A DNA stretch of 64,000 nt from Maribacter sp. BPC-D8 (GTDB taxonomy: Bacteria; Bacteroidota; Bacteroidia; Flavobacteriales; Flavobacteriaceae): the NCBI RefSeq assembly GCF_035207705.1, contig NZ_CP128187.1, positions 2,480,001 through 2,544,000 on the forward strand. The letters are read 5' to 3'. The position numbers were made by a program, and so were the translations under genes. The notes under the pieces are model-generated. The model worked only from the letters and a program-made list of their open reading frames with translations. It was not told the origin of the DNA and ran no database searches. Below are positions 16,930 to 26,580 of the stretch, in pieces (position 1 is the stretch's first letter; every line of letters begins with the position of its first letter).

Positions 16930-16961
16930 TTTTTTGAGTTAGTTATTTTTTGAGTTAGTTA
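16930..16961 (+). repeat. Perfect tandem duplication of a 16-base unit
   Basis: TTTTTTGAGTTAGTTA occurs twice in direct succession (16930-16945 and 16946-16961), followed by two more GTTA units. It lies in the 3' untranslated region of the DUF4197 gene just ahead of its terminator. Replication slippage is the likely origin. Confidence 0.85.
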
Positions 16962-16969
16962 GTTAGTTA

Positions 16970-16997
16970 AAAACCGGTGGGAGCATCGGTTTTTTTT
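16970..16997 (+). terminator. Terminator after the DUF4197 gene
   Basis: AAAACCGGTG (16970-16979) pairs with CATCGGTTTT (16984-16993) with one G-U pair and a 4-base loop, followed by a T-run to 16997. It closes the purU-DUF4197 unit. Confidence 0.85.
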
Positions 16998-17052
16998 GTT
17001 TTAAACTTTTTCAAAGAACGAAAAAGCTAATATCACATAATTCAAGAATCAA

Positions 17053-17835
17053 TTAGCCCTGCTGCACTAAATAAGCCACTACCTTCTCGTTGAAAAAATT
17101 AGGCTGCTCTACATTAACTACATGACCACAGTCTTCAACTACGATTAACTGAGAATGCTGATGAGATTTTGCTATTTTACGAATGCTAGGTAAAAACAGA
17201 TAATCTTCTTCACCCATAACATAAAGCGTAGGTATTTTAATATCTGCAGATCTAAAAAATTGTAGTAGCGGATTAATCTCTGACGTAAGTTTGAACCAAC
17301 GAATAAATTCTTTTTGATACAATTTCTTTGCTTCACGCACAAAGAGCAATCTAGACTCTCTGTGATTCTTATTAGGCATTATAATAATTGCGAAGAATTT
17401 GTACAACCACAGGTAAGGTATAACTGTTTTAAACACGACACCAAGTTTAATAAGTATTTGAGAACGTAGGTTCAGCTTCATAATAGCGCCACCCATAACC
17501 ATACTCTCTACTCGTTCAGGATGATTTTCTGCTAAATTTCTAATCAGTATCGTACCTAACGAAATACCAACAAAGTGCGATTTCTCAATTTTCTCATGAT
17601 CAATAACCTCAACGATATCATTAGTAATAACATCAAAGGTATATTTTTCATCAAAAACATTCTTAAGGCTAGGTTTAGAATTACCGTGCCCTCGCAAATC
17701 TAAAAGCAATACATTAAAATGCTTTTTAAATTCTCGAATTTGCTTATACCATATAGAAGAACTACCACCTGCACCATGCACAAAGGTGACCCAGGTAGTA
17801 GAAGTTTCATGTGGATACGTTATATAATGAAGCAA
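17053..17835 (-). CDS. Alpha/beta hydrolase
   Basis: The 260-residue cytosolic protein has the oxyanion HGAGGSSSIW motif (HGxG), the nucleophile elbow GISLG, and a catalytic histidine in DCGHVVNVEQP; the acid is probably in GEEDYLF. This is the 3-oxoadipate enol-lactonase/esterase-type subgroup, too broad to name a substrate. The gene is convergent with DUF4197; the 225 bases upstream of it hold only AT-rich sequence and the promoter of the small gene at 18061. Confidence 0.85.
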   Translation of the reverse strand: MLHYITYPHETSTTWVTFVHGAGGSSSIWYKQIREFKKHFNVLLLDLRGHGNSKPSLKNVFDEKYTFDVITNDIVEVIDHEKIEKSHFVGISLGTILIRNLAENHPERVESMVMGGAIMKLNLRSQILIKLGVVFKTVIPYLWLYKFFAIIIMPNKNHRESRLLFVREAKKLYQKEFIRWFKLTSEINPLLQFFRSADIKIPTLYVMGEEDYLFLPSIRKIAKSHQHSQLIVVEDCGHVVNVEQPNFFNEKVVAYLVQQG

Positions 17836-18031
17836 ATTGAATGTTTATTTAAAATTCAGTTAATCTACAATGTATTAATTCTTTTTGACATAGCATTTAG
17901 GAAAATCAAAATTCAATTAAAACAGCCGCTCTTTTATGTTTTAATCTGCAGAAATGTTAAAAAAAAGACATATTACCTATTAATTAGATGTATAGCTCAA
18001 CATACCCACGTCCAAAACTTGATTCTGAACG

Positions 18032-18039
18032 TATATTTG
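18032..18039 (+). promoter_or_regulatory. Possible -7 box of the 63-residue gene
   Basis: TATATTTG matches TAnnTTTG and lies 22 bases before the ATG at 18061. A TTG occurs upstream but with only 10 bases of spacing, so the -33 element is not convincing. Confidence 0.35.
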
Positions 18040-18060
18040 TAAGAACATAAAATTAGTATA

Positions 18061-18252
18061 ATGAACAAGCAGTATTGTAAGGTAGGATCGGTAACACCAA
18101 TGGAAGCAAATAATGATATCATCAGCTTATTGGAGTATCAATATCAGACTTTTTTAGAAAAAGCTTCAAATATTCAATCAAACACTCAATTAGGAGAATT
18201 TTTCGAATCAAAAGCACAGAAAATCAAAAGAACTCTAGAAGAATTAGTTTAA
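18061..18252 (+). CDS. Small helical protein (63 residues), unknown function
   Basis: [20 protein letters not shown] begins a 63-residue, mostly helical, soluble product ending [10 protein letters not shown]. Coding character is reasonable, it has a -7 box at 18032-18039, and it sits in a proper intergenic slot, overlapping the convergent pyrF by 9 bases at the 3' end. I do not recognise a domain. Confidence 0.55.
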   Translation: MNKQYCKVGSVTPMEANNDIISLLEYQYQTFLEKASNIQSNTQLGEFFESKAQKIKRTLEELV

Positions 18253-19065
18253 TTTTTCTAGCTCTATTTTCATAGCTTCTTGTAATTCTTCAGCCTTAGC
18301 TTTGGCTGCATCTGCAAAATTTTCTTGATCAGACGCATATATTATTCCGCGTGAAGAATTAATTAGTAGACCAATATCTTTGGTCATACCATATTTACAC
18401 ACATCTTTCAAGCTTCCGCCTTGCGCACCTACACCAGGTACCAATAAAAAGCTATTAGGTACTATCTCGCGAATTTCTTTAAGATATTCAGCCTTGGTAG
18501 CCCCTACTACATACATTAAGTTCTCAGACCCCTTATAAGTTGTAGAAACAGATAGCACTTCTTTATAAAGTTCTACCCCGTCTATCTTTTTTGTCTGAAA
18601 ATCAAAAGCACCTTCATTTGAAGTTAGTGCCAGTAAAATAGTATGCTTATCCTCAAAGGCTAAAAAAGGCTCAACAGAATCTCTCCCCATATAAGGAGCT
18701 ATAGTTATGGAATCAAAATTTAAATCTTCAAAAAATGCCTTAGCATATCTTGTAGAAGTATTACCTATATCTCCCCTTTTAGCATCTGCAATGGTAAAAA
18801 TATCAGGATAATTAGCATTTAAATATTTAATCGTTTTACGCAATGCCGACCAACCTTGTACTCCATAAGCTTCATAAAAAGCAATATTTGGCTTATACGC
18901 CACGCACAATTCATGAGTAGCGTCGATAATAGCTTTATTGAAAGAGAAAATAGGATCTTCTTCTTCTAATAAAAAAGCCGGAATCTTTTCTAAATCGGTA
19001 TCTAAACCAATACACAAAAAAGATTGTTTCTTATGTATTTGATCTACTAACTCTTGAGTGGTCAT
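18244..19065 (-). CDS. pyrF: Orotidine 5'-phosphate decarboxylase
   Basis: PyrF converts OMP to UMP, the last step of de novo pyrimidine synthesis. The 273-residue length and the [20 protein letters not shown] segment, with the catalytic Lys/Asp cluster, mark the longer subfamily 2 form. [12 protein letters not shown] holds the phosphate-binding loop. It starts 3 bases after the prfA stop, so prfA-pyrF is an operon, an arrangement I regard as common in Bacteroidota. Confidence 0.95.
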   Translation of the reverse strand: MTTQELVDQIHKKQSFLCIGLDTDLEKIPAFLLEEEDPIFSFNKAIIDATHELCVAYKPNIAFYEAYGVQGWSALRKTIKYLNANYPDIFTIADAKRGDIGNTSTRYAKAFFEDLNFDSITIAPYMGRDSVEPFLAFEDKHTILLALTSNEGAFDFQTKKIDGVELYKEVLSVSTTYKGSENLMYVVGATKAEYLKEIREIVPNSFLLVPGVGAQGGSLKDVCKYGMTKDIGLLINSSRGIIYASDQENFADAAKAKAEELQEAMKIELEKLN

Positions 19066-19068
19066 AAA

Positions 19069-20145
19069 TTAAAATATCTCAGAGGCCTCCCTCAATTTCT
19101 CTGTATTTTCTACAAAACTTAATTCGTCTATTATTTTTTGAACGTCACCGTCTATAATGTTAGACAAATCATATAAAGTAAGACCTATTCGGTGATCGGT
19201 AACTCTACCTTGTGGGTAGTTGTATGTTCTAATCTTTGCAGAACGGTCACCACTACTTACTTGAGAGTTTCGTTTAGCAGCATCTTCTTCTTGCTTCTTT
19301 GCCAATTCTAAATCGTATAATCTAGAACGAAGTACTCTAAAAGCTTTGTCCTTATTTTTATGTTGCGATTTTTGATCTTGACATTGCGCGATCAATCCGG
19401 TTGGTATGTGCGTTAAACGTACCGCAGAATATGTTGTGTTCACAGACTGACCACCAGGACCAGAAGAACAGAAAAAATCTATTCTTACATCTTTAGGATC
19501 TATTTGCACATCAAATTCTTCAGCTTCAGGTAAAACCATAACTGTAGCTGCACTCGTATGTACTCGACCCTGTGTTTCTGTTTGAGGTACACGTTGTACA
19601 CGGTGTACACCAGCTTCAAATTTCAAAGTTCCATAAACATTAGTACCAGAAACCTCGAACTGAATTTCTTTGTAACCACCACTAGTACCTTCACTAAGGT
19701 CAATTACATTAGTTTTCCATCCTTTGCTCTCACAATACTTTGTGTACATTCTAAAAAGATCACCTGCAAAAATACTAGCTTCATCTCCACCCGTTCCGGC
19801 TCTGATTTCTACTACTACATCTTTTGCATCTTCTGGATCTTTAGGGATCAGCATTAACTTAATATCCTCTTCAAGCTTTGGCAATCCGCCTTTAGCCTCA
19901 TCCAATTGCATTTTTGCCATTTCAATCATTTCCGCATCACTTCCATCAGCAATAATCTCTTCGGCTTCGGTAATATTATTGGTAAGCTCAAGATATTCTT
20001 CTCGCTTATCCATTAAATCTCTAAGATCTTTATATTCTTTTGTGAGTTTTACATATTTCTCTTGGTCAGATATAATACCTGGCTGAATTATAAGGTCTGA
20101 AACCTCATCAAAACGTTGTTTTACTATGTTTAACTTGTCTATCAT
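19069..20145 (-). CDS. prfA: Peptide chain release factor 1
   Basis: RF1 reads UAA and UAG. The 358-residue protein has the GGQ motif in [16 protein letters not shown] and the stop-codon-reading PxT tripeptide as PQT in [15 protein letters not shown]. Length is normal. A -7 box (TAAATTTG, minus strand, 20167-20174) lies about 22 bases upstream of the start. pyrF follows 3 bases downstream. Confidence 0.97.
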   Translation of the reverse strand: MIDKLNIVKQRFDEVSDLIIQPGIISDQEKYVKLTKEYKDLRDLMDKREEYLELTNNITEAEEIIADGSDAEMIEMAKMQLDEAKGGLPKLEEDIKLMLIPKDPEDAKDVVVEIRAGTGGDEASIFAGDLFRMYTKYCESKGWKTNVIDLSEGTSGGYKEIQFEVSGTNVYGTLKFEAGVHRVQRVPQTETQGRVHTSAATVMVLPEAEEFDVQIDPKDVRIDFFCSSGPGGQSVNTTYSAVRLTHIPTGLIAQCQDQKSQHKNKDKAFRVLRSRLYDLELAKKQEEDAAKRNSQVSSGDRSAKIRTYNYPQGRVTDHRIGLTLYDLSNIIDGDVQKIIDELSFVENTEKLREASEIF

Positions 20146-20166
20146 ATGCTTACTTCACTTGTATGG

Positions 20167-20174
20167 CAAATTTA
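20167..20174 (-). promoter_or_regulatory. Possible -7 box of prfA-pyrF
   Basis: TAAATTTG on the minus strand fits TAnnTTTG and lies 22 bases upstream of the prfA ATG. No -33 TTG is present at 17-23 bases. Confidence 0.35.
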
Positions 20175-20252
20175 CAATAAAATTACAGACACACTAAAGC
20201 GATTATTACGGTAAGAATTTAAAATGAGAAAGTGATTCTGTATAAATGAAAT

Positions 20253-21239
20253 CTAATAAAGCAATATACCATTGCTTTTATGCATTTTATTGTTGCTATC
20301 CACAATAATTACCTCTGTATCGCCCAACTGATTAATTAGTGCAAGCCCTGCATCAAGACCCATTACAAATATCGAAGTAGCTAATGCATCTGATGTTTCG
20401 GCACTTTTGGAAAAAACCGAAACACTATTAATACCCGTTGCCGGATACCCAGTTTTTGGATTTATAATATGAGTGTATTTTTCATTACCTGACAATATAA
20501 AATTACCATCGCCACCAGTCGTAGCTACTGAAGATTCTAAAATAGGAATCCAGGAAGATATACCGCCTTTTAAATCAGGGTTCACCACACCTATAAGCCA
20601 TTTATCTCCTGTTACTTTTGTACCCCAAGTAGTAATATCGCCATCTATATTGATAATACCCGCTTTTACCTCATTAGAAACTAATAAAGCTTTTACCTTA
20701 TCTGCAGCAAAACCTTTACCAATACCACCAAAAGAAATTCGCATTCCTTTTTTATTAAGATAAACGGTTTGTTCTTTACTATTTAGTATAATGTTCTTAT
20801 ACCCAATTTTACGCTTTACTTCATTTATCTCACTTGAAGTTGGCATGGCATCCATAGAACCATCGAGTTTCCAAATATCGTTTAACGTTGTAAACGTAAT
20901 ATCAAAAGCACCATTCGTAATTTCAGATAATAGAATAGATCGCTCTATAAGTTTATACAGCTCCCAACTTACAGGTACAGGTTTGATTCCTGCATTTTTA
21001 TTTACCAAGCTCGTTTCAGATTCTTCATCCCAAGAAGAAATAAGTTTTTCTATTCTTTGCACTTCTGCCAACGCCTCTAGTATATAAATATACCCTAGTT
21101 CTTCATCTTCAGAAATTACGGTAATATCAAATTCACCGCCCATTACCTCGTAAGATTTCTTAACCGTTACGTACTGTTTCTCTTGACCGTACGCAAAGCA
21201 GGTCATTAGACATAAAATTAAGACATAAAATTTCTTCAC
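20253..21239 (-). CDS. apbE: FAD:protein FMN transferase (ApbE)
   Basis: ApbE covalently attaches FMN to threonine residues of exported flavoproteins such as NqrB/NqrC and RnfG. The 328-residue protein has a signal peptide (ending AYGQ), the FGGIGKGFAADKV segment, GIINIDGDITTWG, and the C-terminal HIINPKTGYPATG and TSDALATSIFVMG motifs. Its length fits. It lies 90 bases downstream of a Rieske protein gene on the same strand; the two could be one transcript. No ApbE substrate gene is in the window. Confidence 0.93.
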   Translation of the reverse strand: MKKFYVLILCLMTCFAYGQEKQYVTVKKSYEVMGGEFDITVISEDEELGYIYILEALAEVQRIEKLISSWDEESETSLVNKNAGIKPVPVSWELYKLIERSILLSEITNGAFDITFTTLNDIWKLDGSMDAMPTSSEINEVKRKIGYKNIILNSKEQTVYLNKKGMRISFGGIGKGFAADKVKALLVSNEVKAGIINIDGDITTWGTKVTGDKWLIGVVNPDLKGGISSWIPILESSVATTGGDGNFILSGNEKYTHIINPKTGYPATGINSVSVFSKSAETSDALATSIFVMGLDAGLALINQLGDTEVIIVDSNNKMHKSNGILLY

Positions 21240-21329
21240 TTATTTTCTCTATTTGGTGGTAAATATTGACATAAAGAATAAAGAAGTTAGGTTGGTGTAG
21301 TTATGGTTTACGAATTAGTAGCGTGATGT

Positions 21330-21773
21330 TTATTCAAAAACACGCAATATAGAACCCTCTAGGCTGGTATTATAAATCTTTAAAGACTTAGAAGTACTAT
21401 TCGGAATTTCATTTAACGGCGTACCGGTTTGCGAAAATTTAGACCCATGTACATCGCAATAAAAAATACCTCCATCTTGATTTACAAATCGTACTTGATC
21501 GTATTGCTCGTGGCTACAGATTTGAGTTGCAGCAACAAATTCGCCTTCAAGATTTTTAACGACAACTACTAAGTTTTTAAGAATAAAACCTCCGTTCTTA
21601 GCCAGCTTTGCAGCTTCAGAAGACTCAAGATCGATTGTAAAATCTACATCGGTTGGTTGGGCTACAATATCACCTTCTACATCGCTATCTTTTGAACAGC
21701 TTCCTAAACAAGGAAAAGTAATTGCAAATGCTGCACCGGCACCAAGTGTTCGTAAAAATTTTTTTCTTTCCAT
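21330..21773 (-). CDS. Exported Rieske [2Fe-2S] protein
   Basis: The 147-residue protein starts MERKKFLRTLGAGAAFAITF, a signal-anchor or lipoprotein-like leader (GSCSK). The Rieske cluster ligands are visible as CSHEQ (C-x-H) and CDVHGSKF (C-x-x-H). Such small Rieske proteins are common in flavobacteria; the electron partner is unknown. It lies between purM and apbE on the same strand. Confidence 0.85.
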   Translation of the reverse strand: MERKKFLRTLGAGAAFAITFPCLGSCSKDSDVEGDIVAQPTDVDFTIDLESSEAAKLAKNGGFILKNLVVVVKNLEGEFVAATQICSHEQYDQVRFVNQDGGIFYCDVHGSKFSQTGTPLNEIPNSTSKSLKIYNTSLEGSILRVFE

Positions 21774-21825
21774 AGCAAGATAGGTTTATACAAAAAGAAC
21801 GATTTATTTACCCTAATCGTATGTG

Positions 21826-23004
21826 CTAATACACAAAGGTGCCATACTTACTTGAAATTGTTAGTTTTTTCGAATTTGAAGCCTCTACCCTACCGATAAT
21901 TTGAGCATTTACACCAAAACTTTTCGAGATTTCAATGATATCATTTGCTACATCTTCAGGAAGATAAAATTCTAATCGATGACCACAATTAAAGACTTTA
22001 TACATCTCTTTCCAATCTGTACCTGACTGTTCTTGAATCAATTGAAAAAGCGGTGGCACATCAAATAAATTATCTTTTACCACATGCAATTCATCAATAA
22101 AGTGAAGAATTTTCGTTTGCGCCCCTCCACTACAATGAATCATTCCGTGGATTTCGCTTGAATTATATTTTGAAAGTATTTTTTTAACGATAGGTGCATA
22201 AGTTCTCGTTGGCGATAATACTAATTTACCAGCATCGATAGGTGAATTCTCAACCGTATCTGTCAACTTCACATTACCAGAATAAACAAGATCTTTAGGT
22301 ACTTCGGCATCAAAACTTTCTGGAAATTTTTCAGCTAAGTAATTCGAAAAAACATCATGGCGGGCAGAAGTGAGTCCGTTACTTCCCATTCCTCCATTAT
22401 ACTCCTTCTCATAATTGGCTTGACCAAAAGACTCTAAACCAACAATAACATCACCCGCTTTTATATTCGCGTTGTCAATAACATCAGTTCTTTTTAATCT
22501 AGCGGTAACAGTAGAATCTACAATAATGGTTCTCACCAAATCACCGACATCAGCAGTTTCACCACCAGTAGAATGAATGGTAATACCAAATTCACCTAAA
22601 TCATTGATCAATTCTTCGGTACCATTTATAATTGCTGAAAGAACCTCTCCCGGAATTTTATTTTTATTTCGACCTATGGTAGAAGAAAGCATAATATTAT
22701 CAGTTGCCCCAACACAAATAAGATCATCGATATTCATAATCAACGCATCTTGTGCGATACCTTTCCACACAGAGATATCTCCGGTTTCTTTCCAGTACAT
22801 ATATGCCAAAGAAGATTTGGTACCTGCGCCGTCTGCATGCATTACCAAGCAATACTCTTCATCTCCCGTTAAATAATCAGGAACGATTTTACAAAACGCT
22901 TTCGGAAAAAGACCTTTGTCAATATTCTTTATCGCATTGTGTACATCTTCCTTTGAAGCTGACACGCCGCGTTGCTGATATCTTTCACTGCTTGATGTGG
23001 ACAT
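21826..23004 (-). CDS. purM: Phosphoribosylformylglycinamidine cyclo-ligase (AIR synthase)
   Basis: PurM makes AIR from FGAM using ATP in purine synthesis. The 392-residue protein is longer than E. coli PurM (345) but matches the Bacteroidota form: YQQRGVSASKEDV, HADGAGTKSSLAYMYW, STGGETADVGDLVRTI and MIHCSGGAQTKIL are the expected nucleotide and substrate segments. A -7 box (TATTTTTG on the minus strand, 23020-23027) lies 16 bases upstream of the ATG. Confidence 0.92.
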   Translation of the reverse strand: MSTSSSERYQQRGVSASKEDVHNAIKNIDKGLFPKAFCKIVPDYLTGDEEYCLVMHADGAGTKSSLAYMYWKETGDISVWKGIAQDALIMNIDDLICVGATDNIMLSSTIGRNKNKIPGEVLSAIINGTEELINDLGEFGITIHSTGGETADVGDLVRTIIVDSTVTARLKRTDVIDNANIKAGDVIVGLESFGQANYEKEYNGGMGSNGLTSARHDVFSNYLAEKFPESFDAEVPKDLVYSGNVKLTDTVENSPIDAGKLVLSPTRTYAPIVKKILSKYNSSEIHGMIHCSGGAQTKILHFIDELHVVKDNLFDVPPLFQLIQEQSGTDWKEMYKVFNCGHRLEFYLPEDVANDIIEISKSFGVNAQIIGRVEASNSKKLTISSKYGTFVY

Positions 23005-23019
23005 AATTTAGATTTGTGG

Positions 23020-23027
23020 CAAAAATA
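23020..23027 (-). promoter_or_regulatory. Possible -7 box of purM
   Basis: TATTTTTG on the minus strand lies 16 bases upstream of the purM ATG. I see no -33 TTG at suitable spacing and no purine riboswitch-like structure. Confidence 0.3.
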
Positions 23028-23097
23028 AGGGAATCATTAAAACTGCCACTGCTGTTCAGCTTAATATTCCCTCAATTTTTTCAATTACGAATTTGAC

Positions 23098-25284
23098 TTA
23101 CTGAATAAATAATAATTCTCTATACTTTGTTAACGGCCATAAGTTATTGTCCATCAGTTTTTCTAGTTTATCACTATGCATTCTAATCTCAACAAAATAT
23201 GGTTTTACATTATGGCAATATGCTTCAGCCTTCTTCTTCGTATCTTTTAAAGAATTTGCTTTTTTACGAGCATCTGCCATAGCATCTACCATTTTTTTAA
23301 TACCTACTACATGCTCTGCAATTTCTTCGATCATGGTCAATTGTCCCTCAGAGAATTTTTTATGAGCTGCACCATAGATCTCTTTTAATCCCGAGACGTT
23401 CTTAATCAACTTATTTTGATACTCTAACGCTGCCGGCATAATATAACCATACACCAACTCATTATACACTCTACCCTCTATCTGTAGATGCATAATATAA
23501 TTTTCTAAATCTACCTCTTGGCGAGCACTAACCTCTACCTCGCTCATTACGTTCATTGACTCAAATAGCGCAATACTATTTTTTGATGTCAATACCTCAA
23601 GAGCTTCTGGCGTATTTTTATTGTTGCTTAACTTTCTTCTTTTGGCTTCATTTTCCCAGTCGGCACTATAACCGTCACCATCAAAACGAATTCTTTTAGA
23701 AGTCTTGATATACTCACGAAGCACATTAAATACAGCTTCGTCTTTTTTCAAGCTTTTCTTATCGATCAATACATCGACCTCTTTTTTAAAATCTCTTAAT
23801 TGCTTCGCAACTATAGTATTCAAAATGGTCATCGGCTTAGAGCAATTCATTTTTGCACCCACACCACGCATCTCAAATTTATTGCCCGTAAATGCGAAAG
23901 GCGAAGTTCTATTACGATCGGTATTATCCATCAATATTTCAGGAATTTTACCTACAACGTTCAACTTTAGCTCTGTCTTTTCTTCAGGTGACAATTTCCC
24001 TTTAGAAACACCTTCCAACTCATCTAGTACATTACTTAACTGTGAGCCAACAAAAATTGAAAATATAGCAGGTGGTGCTTCATTAGCCCCTAAACGATGG
24101 TCATTACCTGCCGATGCAATTGAAGAACGCAAAAGCTCTTCGTACGAATCAACTGCTTTAATCGTATTTATAAAAAAGGTTAGAAATTGAAGATTTTTCA
24201 TTGGCGTAGAACCCGGACTCAATAAATTAACTCCGGTATCTGTTGCTAACGACCAGTTATTATGTTTACCAGAACCATTAATACCAGCAAAAGGTTTCTC
24301 ATGAAAGAGCACCTTAAGTTGATGTTTATCTGCAATCTTATCCATCACATCCATTAATAATAGGTTATGATCAATAGCTAGGTTAGCCTCTTCAAAAACA
24401 GGAGCTAATTCGAACTGATTCGGTGCAACTTCATTATGTCTCGTTTTAACAGGAATACCCAGCTTGGTGCATTCTTTTTCTAAATCGCTCATAAAACTTA
24501 ACACGCGACTAGGTATTACTCCGAAATAATGATCATCTAACTGTTGTCCTTTTGCTGGTGTTTCACCAACCAAAGTGCGACCCGTCATCATAATATCTGG
24601 TCTAGAATGTGCAAGAGCTTTATCAATTAAAAAGTATTCTTGCTCCCAACCTAAAGTAGCATTTACCTTAGTGACGGTTTTATCAAAATATTTAGCAACA
24701 GCTGTAGCGGCATCATCAACAGCACCTAATGCCCTTAACAAAGGCGCTTTATTATCTAAAGCTTCACCTGTATATGAAACAAAAATAGTAGGTATACATA
24801 ATGTGGTACCATAAATAAAAGCTGGTGAAGATGGATCCCATGCGGTATACCCCCTTGCCTCGAACGTATTTCTAATTCCGCCACTTGGAAAACTAGAAGC
24901 ATCTGGTTCTTGCTGCACCAATTGTCCGCCTCCAAATTTTTCTAAAGCCGTACCATCTGGCAAGAGATCAAAAAATGCATCGTGTTTTTCTGCTGTAGAA
25001 CCTGTTAATGGCTGAAACCAATGCGTATAATGCGTAGCACCCATGGTAATTGCCCAACCTTTAATAGCCTCGGCCACTTGATCAGCTATTTTTCTGTCAA
25101 TTTTAGAACCTGAAATCATAGCGCCCTTTAAACTCGCTAAGGCATCTTTGGTAAGATATTGCAACATCTTTTTTTCATTGAAAACGTTGACTCCGAACAA
25201 CTCAGAACGTCGACCTTTCTCCTCAATTGCTATACTTTTTCTCTTCTGACTTTCGGCTATGGCAGTAAATCTTGGTGATTTCAT
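23098..25284 (-). CDS. glnN: Glutamine synthetase type III (GlnN)
   Basis: GSIII makes glutamine from glutamate, ammonia and ATP. From the ATG at 25284 (MKSPRFTAIAESQKRKS) the protein has 728 residues, the GSIII size, far larger than GSI/GSII. Recognised segments include THYTHWFQPLTGSTAEKHD, FPSGGIRNTFEARGYTAWDP, GINGSGKHNNWSL and NDHRLGANEAPPAIFS. A divergent GSII gene starts 186 bases away, and a PII-AmtB module is 13 kb to the left. A -7 box lies at 25308-25315 on the minus strand. Confidence 0.95.
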   Translation of the reverse strand: MKSPRFTAIAESQKRKSIAIEEKGRRSELFGVNVFNEKKMLQYLTKDALASLKGAMISGSKIDRKIADQVAEAIKGWAITMGATHYTHWFQPLTGSTAEKHDAFFDLLPDGTALEKFGGGQLVQQEPDASSFPSGGIRNTFEARGYTAWDPSSPAFIYGTTLCIPTIFVSYTGEALDNKAPLLRALGAVDDAATAVAKYFDKTVTKVNATLGWEQEYFLIDKALAHSRPDIMMTGRTLVGETPAKGQQLDDHYFGVIPSRVLSFMSDLEKECTKLGIPVKTRHNEVAPNQFELAPVFEEANLAIDHNLLLMDVMDKIADKHQLKVLFHEKPFAGINGSGKHNNWSLATDTGVNLLSPGSTPMKNLQFLTFFINTIKAVDSYEELLRSSIASAGNDHRLGANEAPPAIFSIFVGSQLSNVLDELEGVSKGKLSPEEKTELKLNVVGKIPEILMDNTDRNRTSPFAFTGNKFEMRGVGAKMNCSKPMTILNTIVAKQLRDFKKEVDVLIDKKSLKKDEAVFNVLREYIKTSKRIRFDGDGYSADWENEAKRRKLSNNKNTPEALEVLTSKNSIALFESMNVMSEVEVSARQEVDLENYIMHLQIEGRVYNELVYGYIMPAALEYQNKLIKNVSGLKEIYGAAHKKFSEGQLTMIEEIAEHVVGIKKMVDAMADARKKANSLKDTKKKAEAYCHNVKPYFVEIRMHSDKLEKLMDNNLWPLTKYRELLFIQ

Positions 25285-25307
25285 ATGTAAATACATTGTT
25301 AATTTGA

Positions 25308-25315
25308 CAAAATTA
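25308..25315 (-). promoter_or_regulatory. Possible -7 box of the GSIII gene
   Basis: TAATTTTG on the minus strand fits TAnnTTTG, 24 bases upstream of the GSIII ATG. No -33 TTG is seen at 17-23 bases, which would suit an activator-dependent nitrogen promoter. Confidence 0.35.
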
Positions 25316-25430
25316 CGTTCAATAAATATAAATATGATAAAATACCCAATAAAAAATAGGGGTAGATAACAGAAAATTTAATTTTTCAACATTAACCCCC
25401 TAAAAAAACGTAACCAAATCATAAAAAACA

Positions 25431-25438
25431 TATTTTTG
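25431..25438 (+). promoter_or_regulatory. Possible -7 box of the GSII gene
   Basis: TATTTTTG fits TAnnTTTG and lies 32 bases before the GSII ATG at 25471. Like the divergent GSIII box it lacks a -33 TTG. The 115 bases between the two boxes are the shared control region; I see no clear palindrome there. Confidence 0.4.
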
Positions 25439-25470
25439 TTTGTCTTTTATTAAAAAATAACGAACATATT

Positions 25471-26493
25471 ATGGCTAAAATTAAATTAGAATATATCTGG
25501 TTAGATGGATATTTTCCGACTCAAAACCTGAGGAGCAAAACTAAGGTAGAAGAACACGAAGATTTCAAAGGTACATTAGAGGAATTAGACAATTGGTCTT
25601 TTGATGGCTCTTCAACGAAACAAGCTGAAGGTGGATCATCTGACTGCTTATTGGTACCTGTAGCTATATACCCAGACCCTTCTAGGATAAACGGTTATTT
25701 AGTTATGACGGAAGTTATGAATGCAGACGGAACTCCGCATGTATCTAATGGAAGAGCTACGATTGATGATGAAGATGAAGATTTCTGGTTCGGTTTTGAG
25801 CAAGAGTATTTCATTATGGATACCAAAACACAATTACCTTTAGGTTTCCCAATTGGTGGTTACCCAGCACCTCAAGGAATGTACTACTGCTCTGTAGGTG
25901 GTAAAAATACGCATGGTAGAGGTTTAGTTGAAGAACATGCTGACCTTTGTATCGATGCAGGTTTAAATTTTGAAGGAATTAACCAAGAGGTTGCTTCTGG
26001 ACAATGGGAATATCAATTATTTGCAAAAGGCGCTAAAAAAGCCGGTGACGAAATTTGGATTTCTAGATACCTTTTAGACAGGTTGACTGAAAAATATGGT
26101 TACTATATCGATTACCATCCAAAACCATTAGGAAAAGACATGGATTGGAATGGATCTGGTATGCATGCAAACTTCTCTAACACGACATTAAGAACTTGTG
26201 GCTCTAAAGATACTTACGCAGCTATCTGCGAATCTTTCCGTCCGTTTGTTAAAGAACACATTGCTGTATACGGTGAGTTTAACGACCAACGTTTAACTGG
26301 TTTACATGAAACTGCAGCTATTACAGATTTCTCTTGGGGAGTTTCAGATAGAGGTGCTTCAATACGTATTCCAATTATTGCTGTTGAAAAAGGATATAAA
26401 GGATGGTTAGAAGACAGAAGACCTGCTTCAAATGCTGATCCATATAAAATTGCAGCTAGAATTATTAAGACGGTTAAAACTGCAAAGGTTTAA
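25471..26493 (+). CDS. Glutamine synthetase type II (eukaryote-like GSII)
   Basis: This 340-residue protein is a compact GS of the GSII class: NWSFDGSSTKQAEGGSSDC, FWFGFEQEYF, GINQEVASGQWEYQ, DWNGSGMHANFS and GASIRIPI are beta-grasp and catalytic-domain segments. It lacks the adenylylation-site region found in GSI. It is divergent from GSIII, an unusual pairing of two GS classes that may serve different nitrogen regimes. A good terminator follows. Confidence 0.94.
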   Translation: MAKIKLEYIWLDGYFPTQNLRSKTKVEEHEDFKGTLEELDNWSFDGSSTKQAEGGSSDCLLVPVAIYPDPSRINGYLVMTEVMNADGTPHVSNGRATIDDEDEDFWFGFEQEYFIMDTKTQLPLGFPIGGYPAPQGMYYCSVGGKNTHGRGLVEEHADLCIDAGLNFEGINQEVASGQWEYQLFAKGAKKAGDEIWISRYLLDRLTEKYGYYIDYHPKPLGKDMDWNGSGMHANFSNTTLRTCGSKDTYAAICESFRPFVKEHIAVYGEFNDQRLTGLHETAAITDFSWGVSDRGASIRIPIIAVEKGYKGWLEDRRPASNADPYKIAARIIKTVKTAKV

Positions 26494-26520
26494 TACCAAG
26501 TTAATTGTTGATTATACTAA

Positions 26521-26552
26521 AAACGCCTTGGAATTTTTCCAGGGCGTTTTTT
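26521..26552 (+). terminator. Terminator of the GSII gene
   Basis: AACGCCTTGG and CCAGGGCGTT pair over 10 bp (one G-U) with a 7-base loop, followed by a T-run, 28 bases past the GSII stop. Confidence 0.9.
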
Positions 26553-26580
26553 ATTTGCACTATTTTAATTGAAAGTATAC

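Noticed and set aside
17719..18042. 107-codon frame overlapping the start of the alpha/beta hydrolase gene
   Set aside because: Its first part is antisense to a clear hydrolase and the rest is AT-rich intergenic sequence; no domain or promoter.
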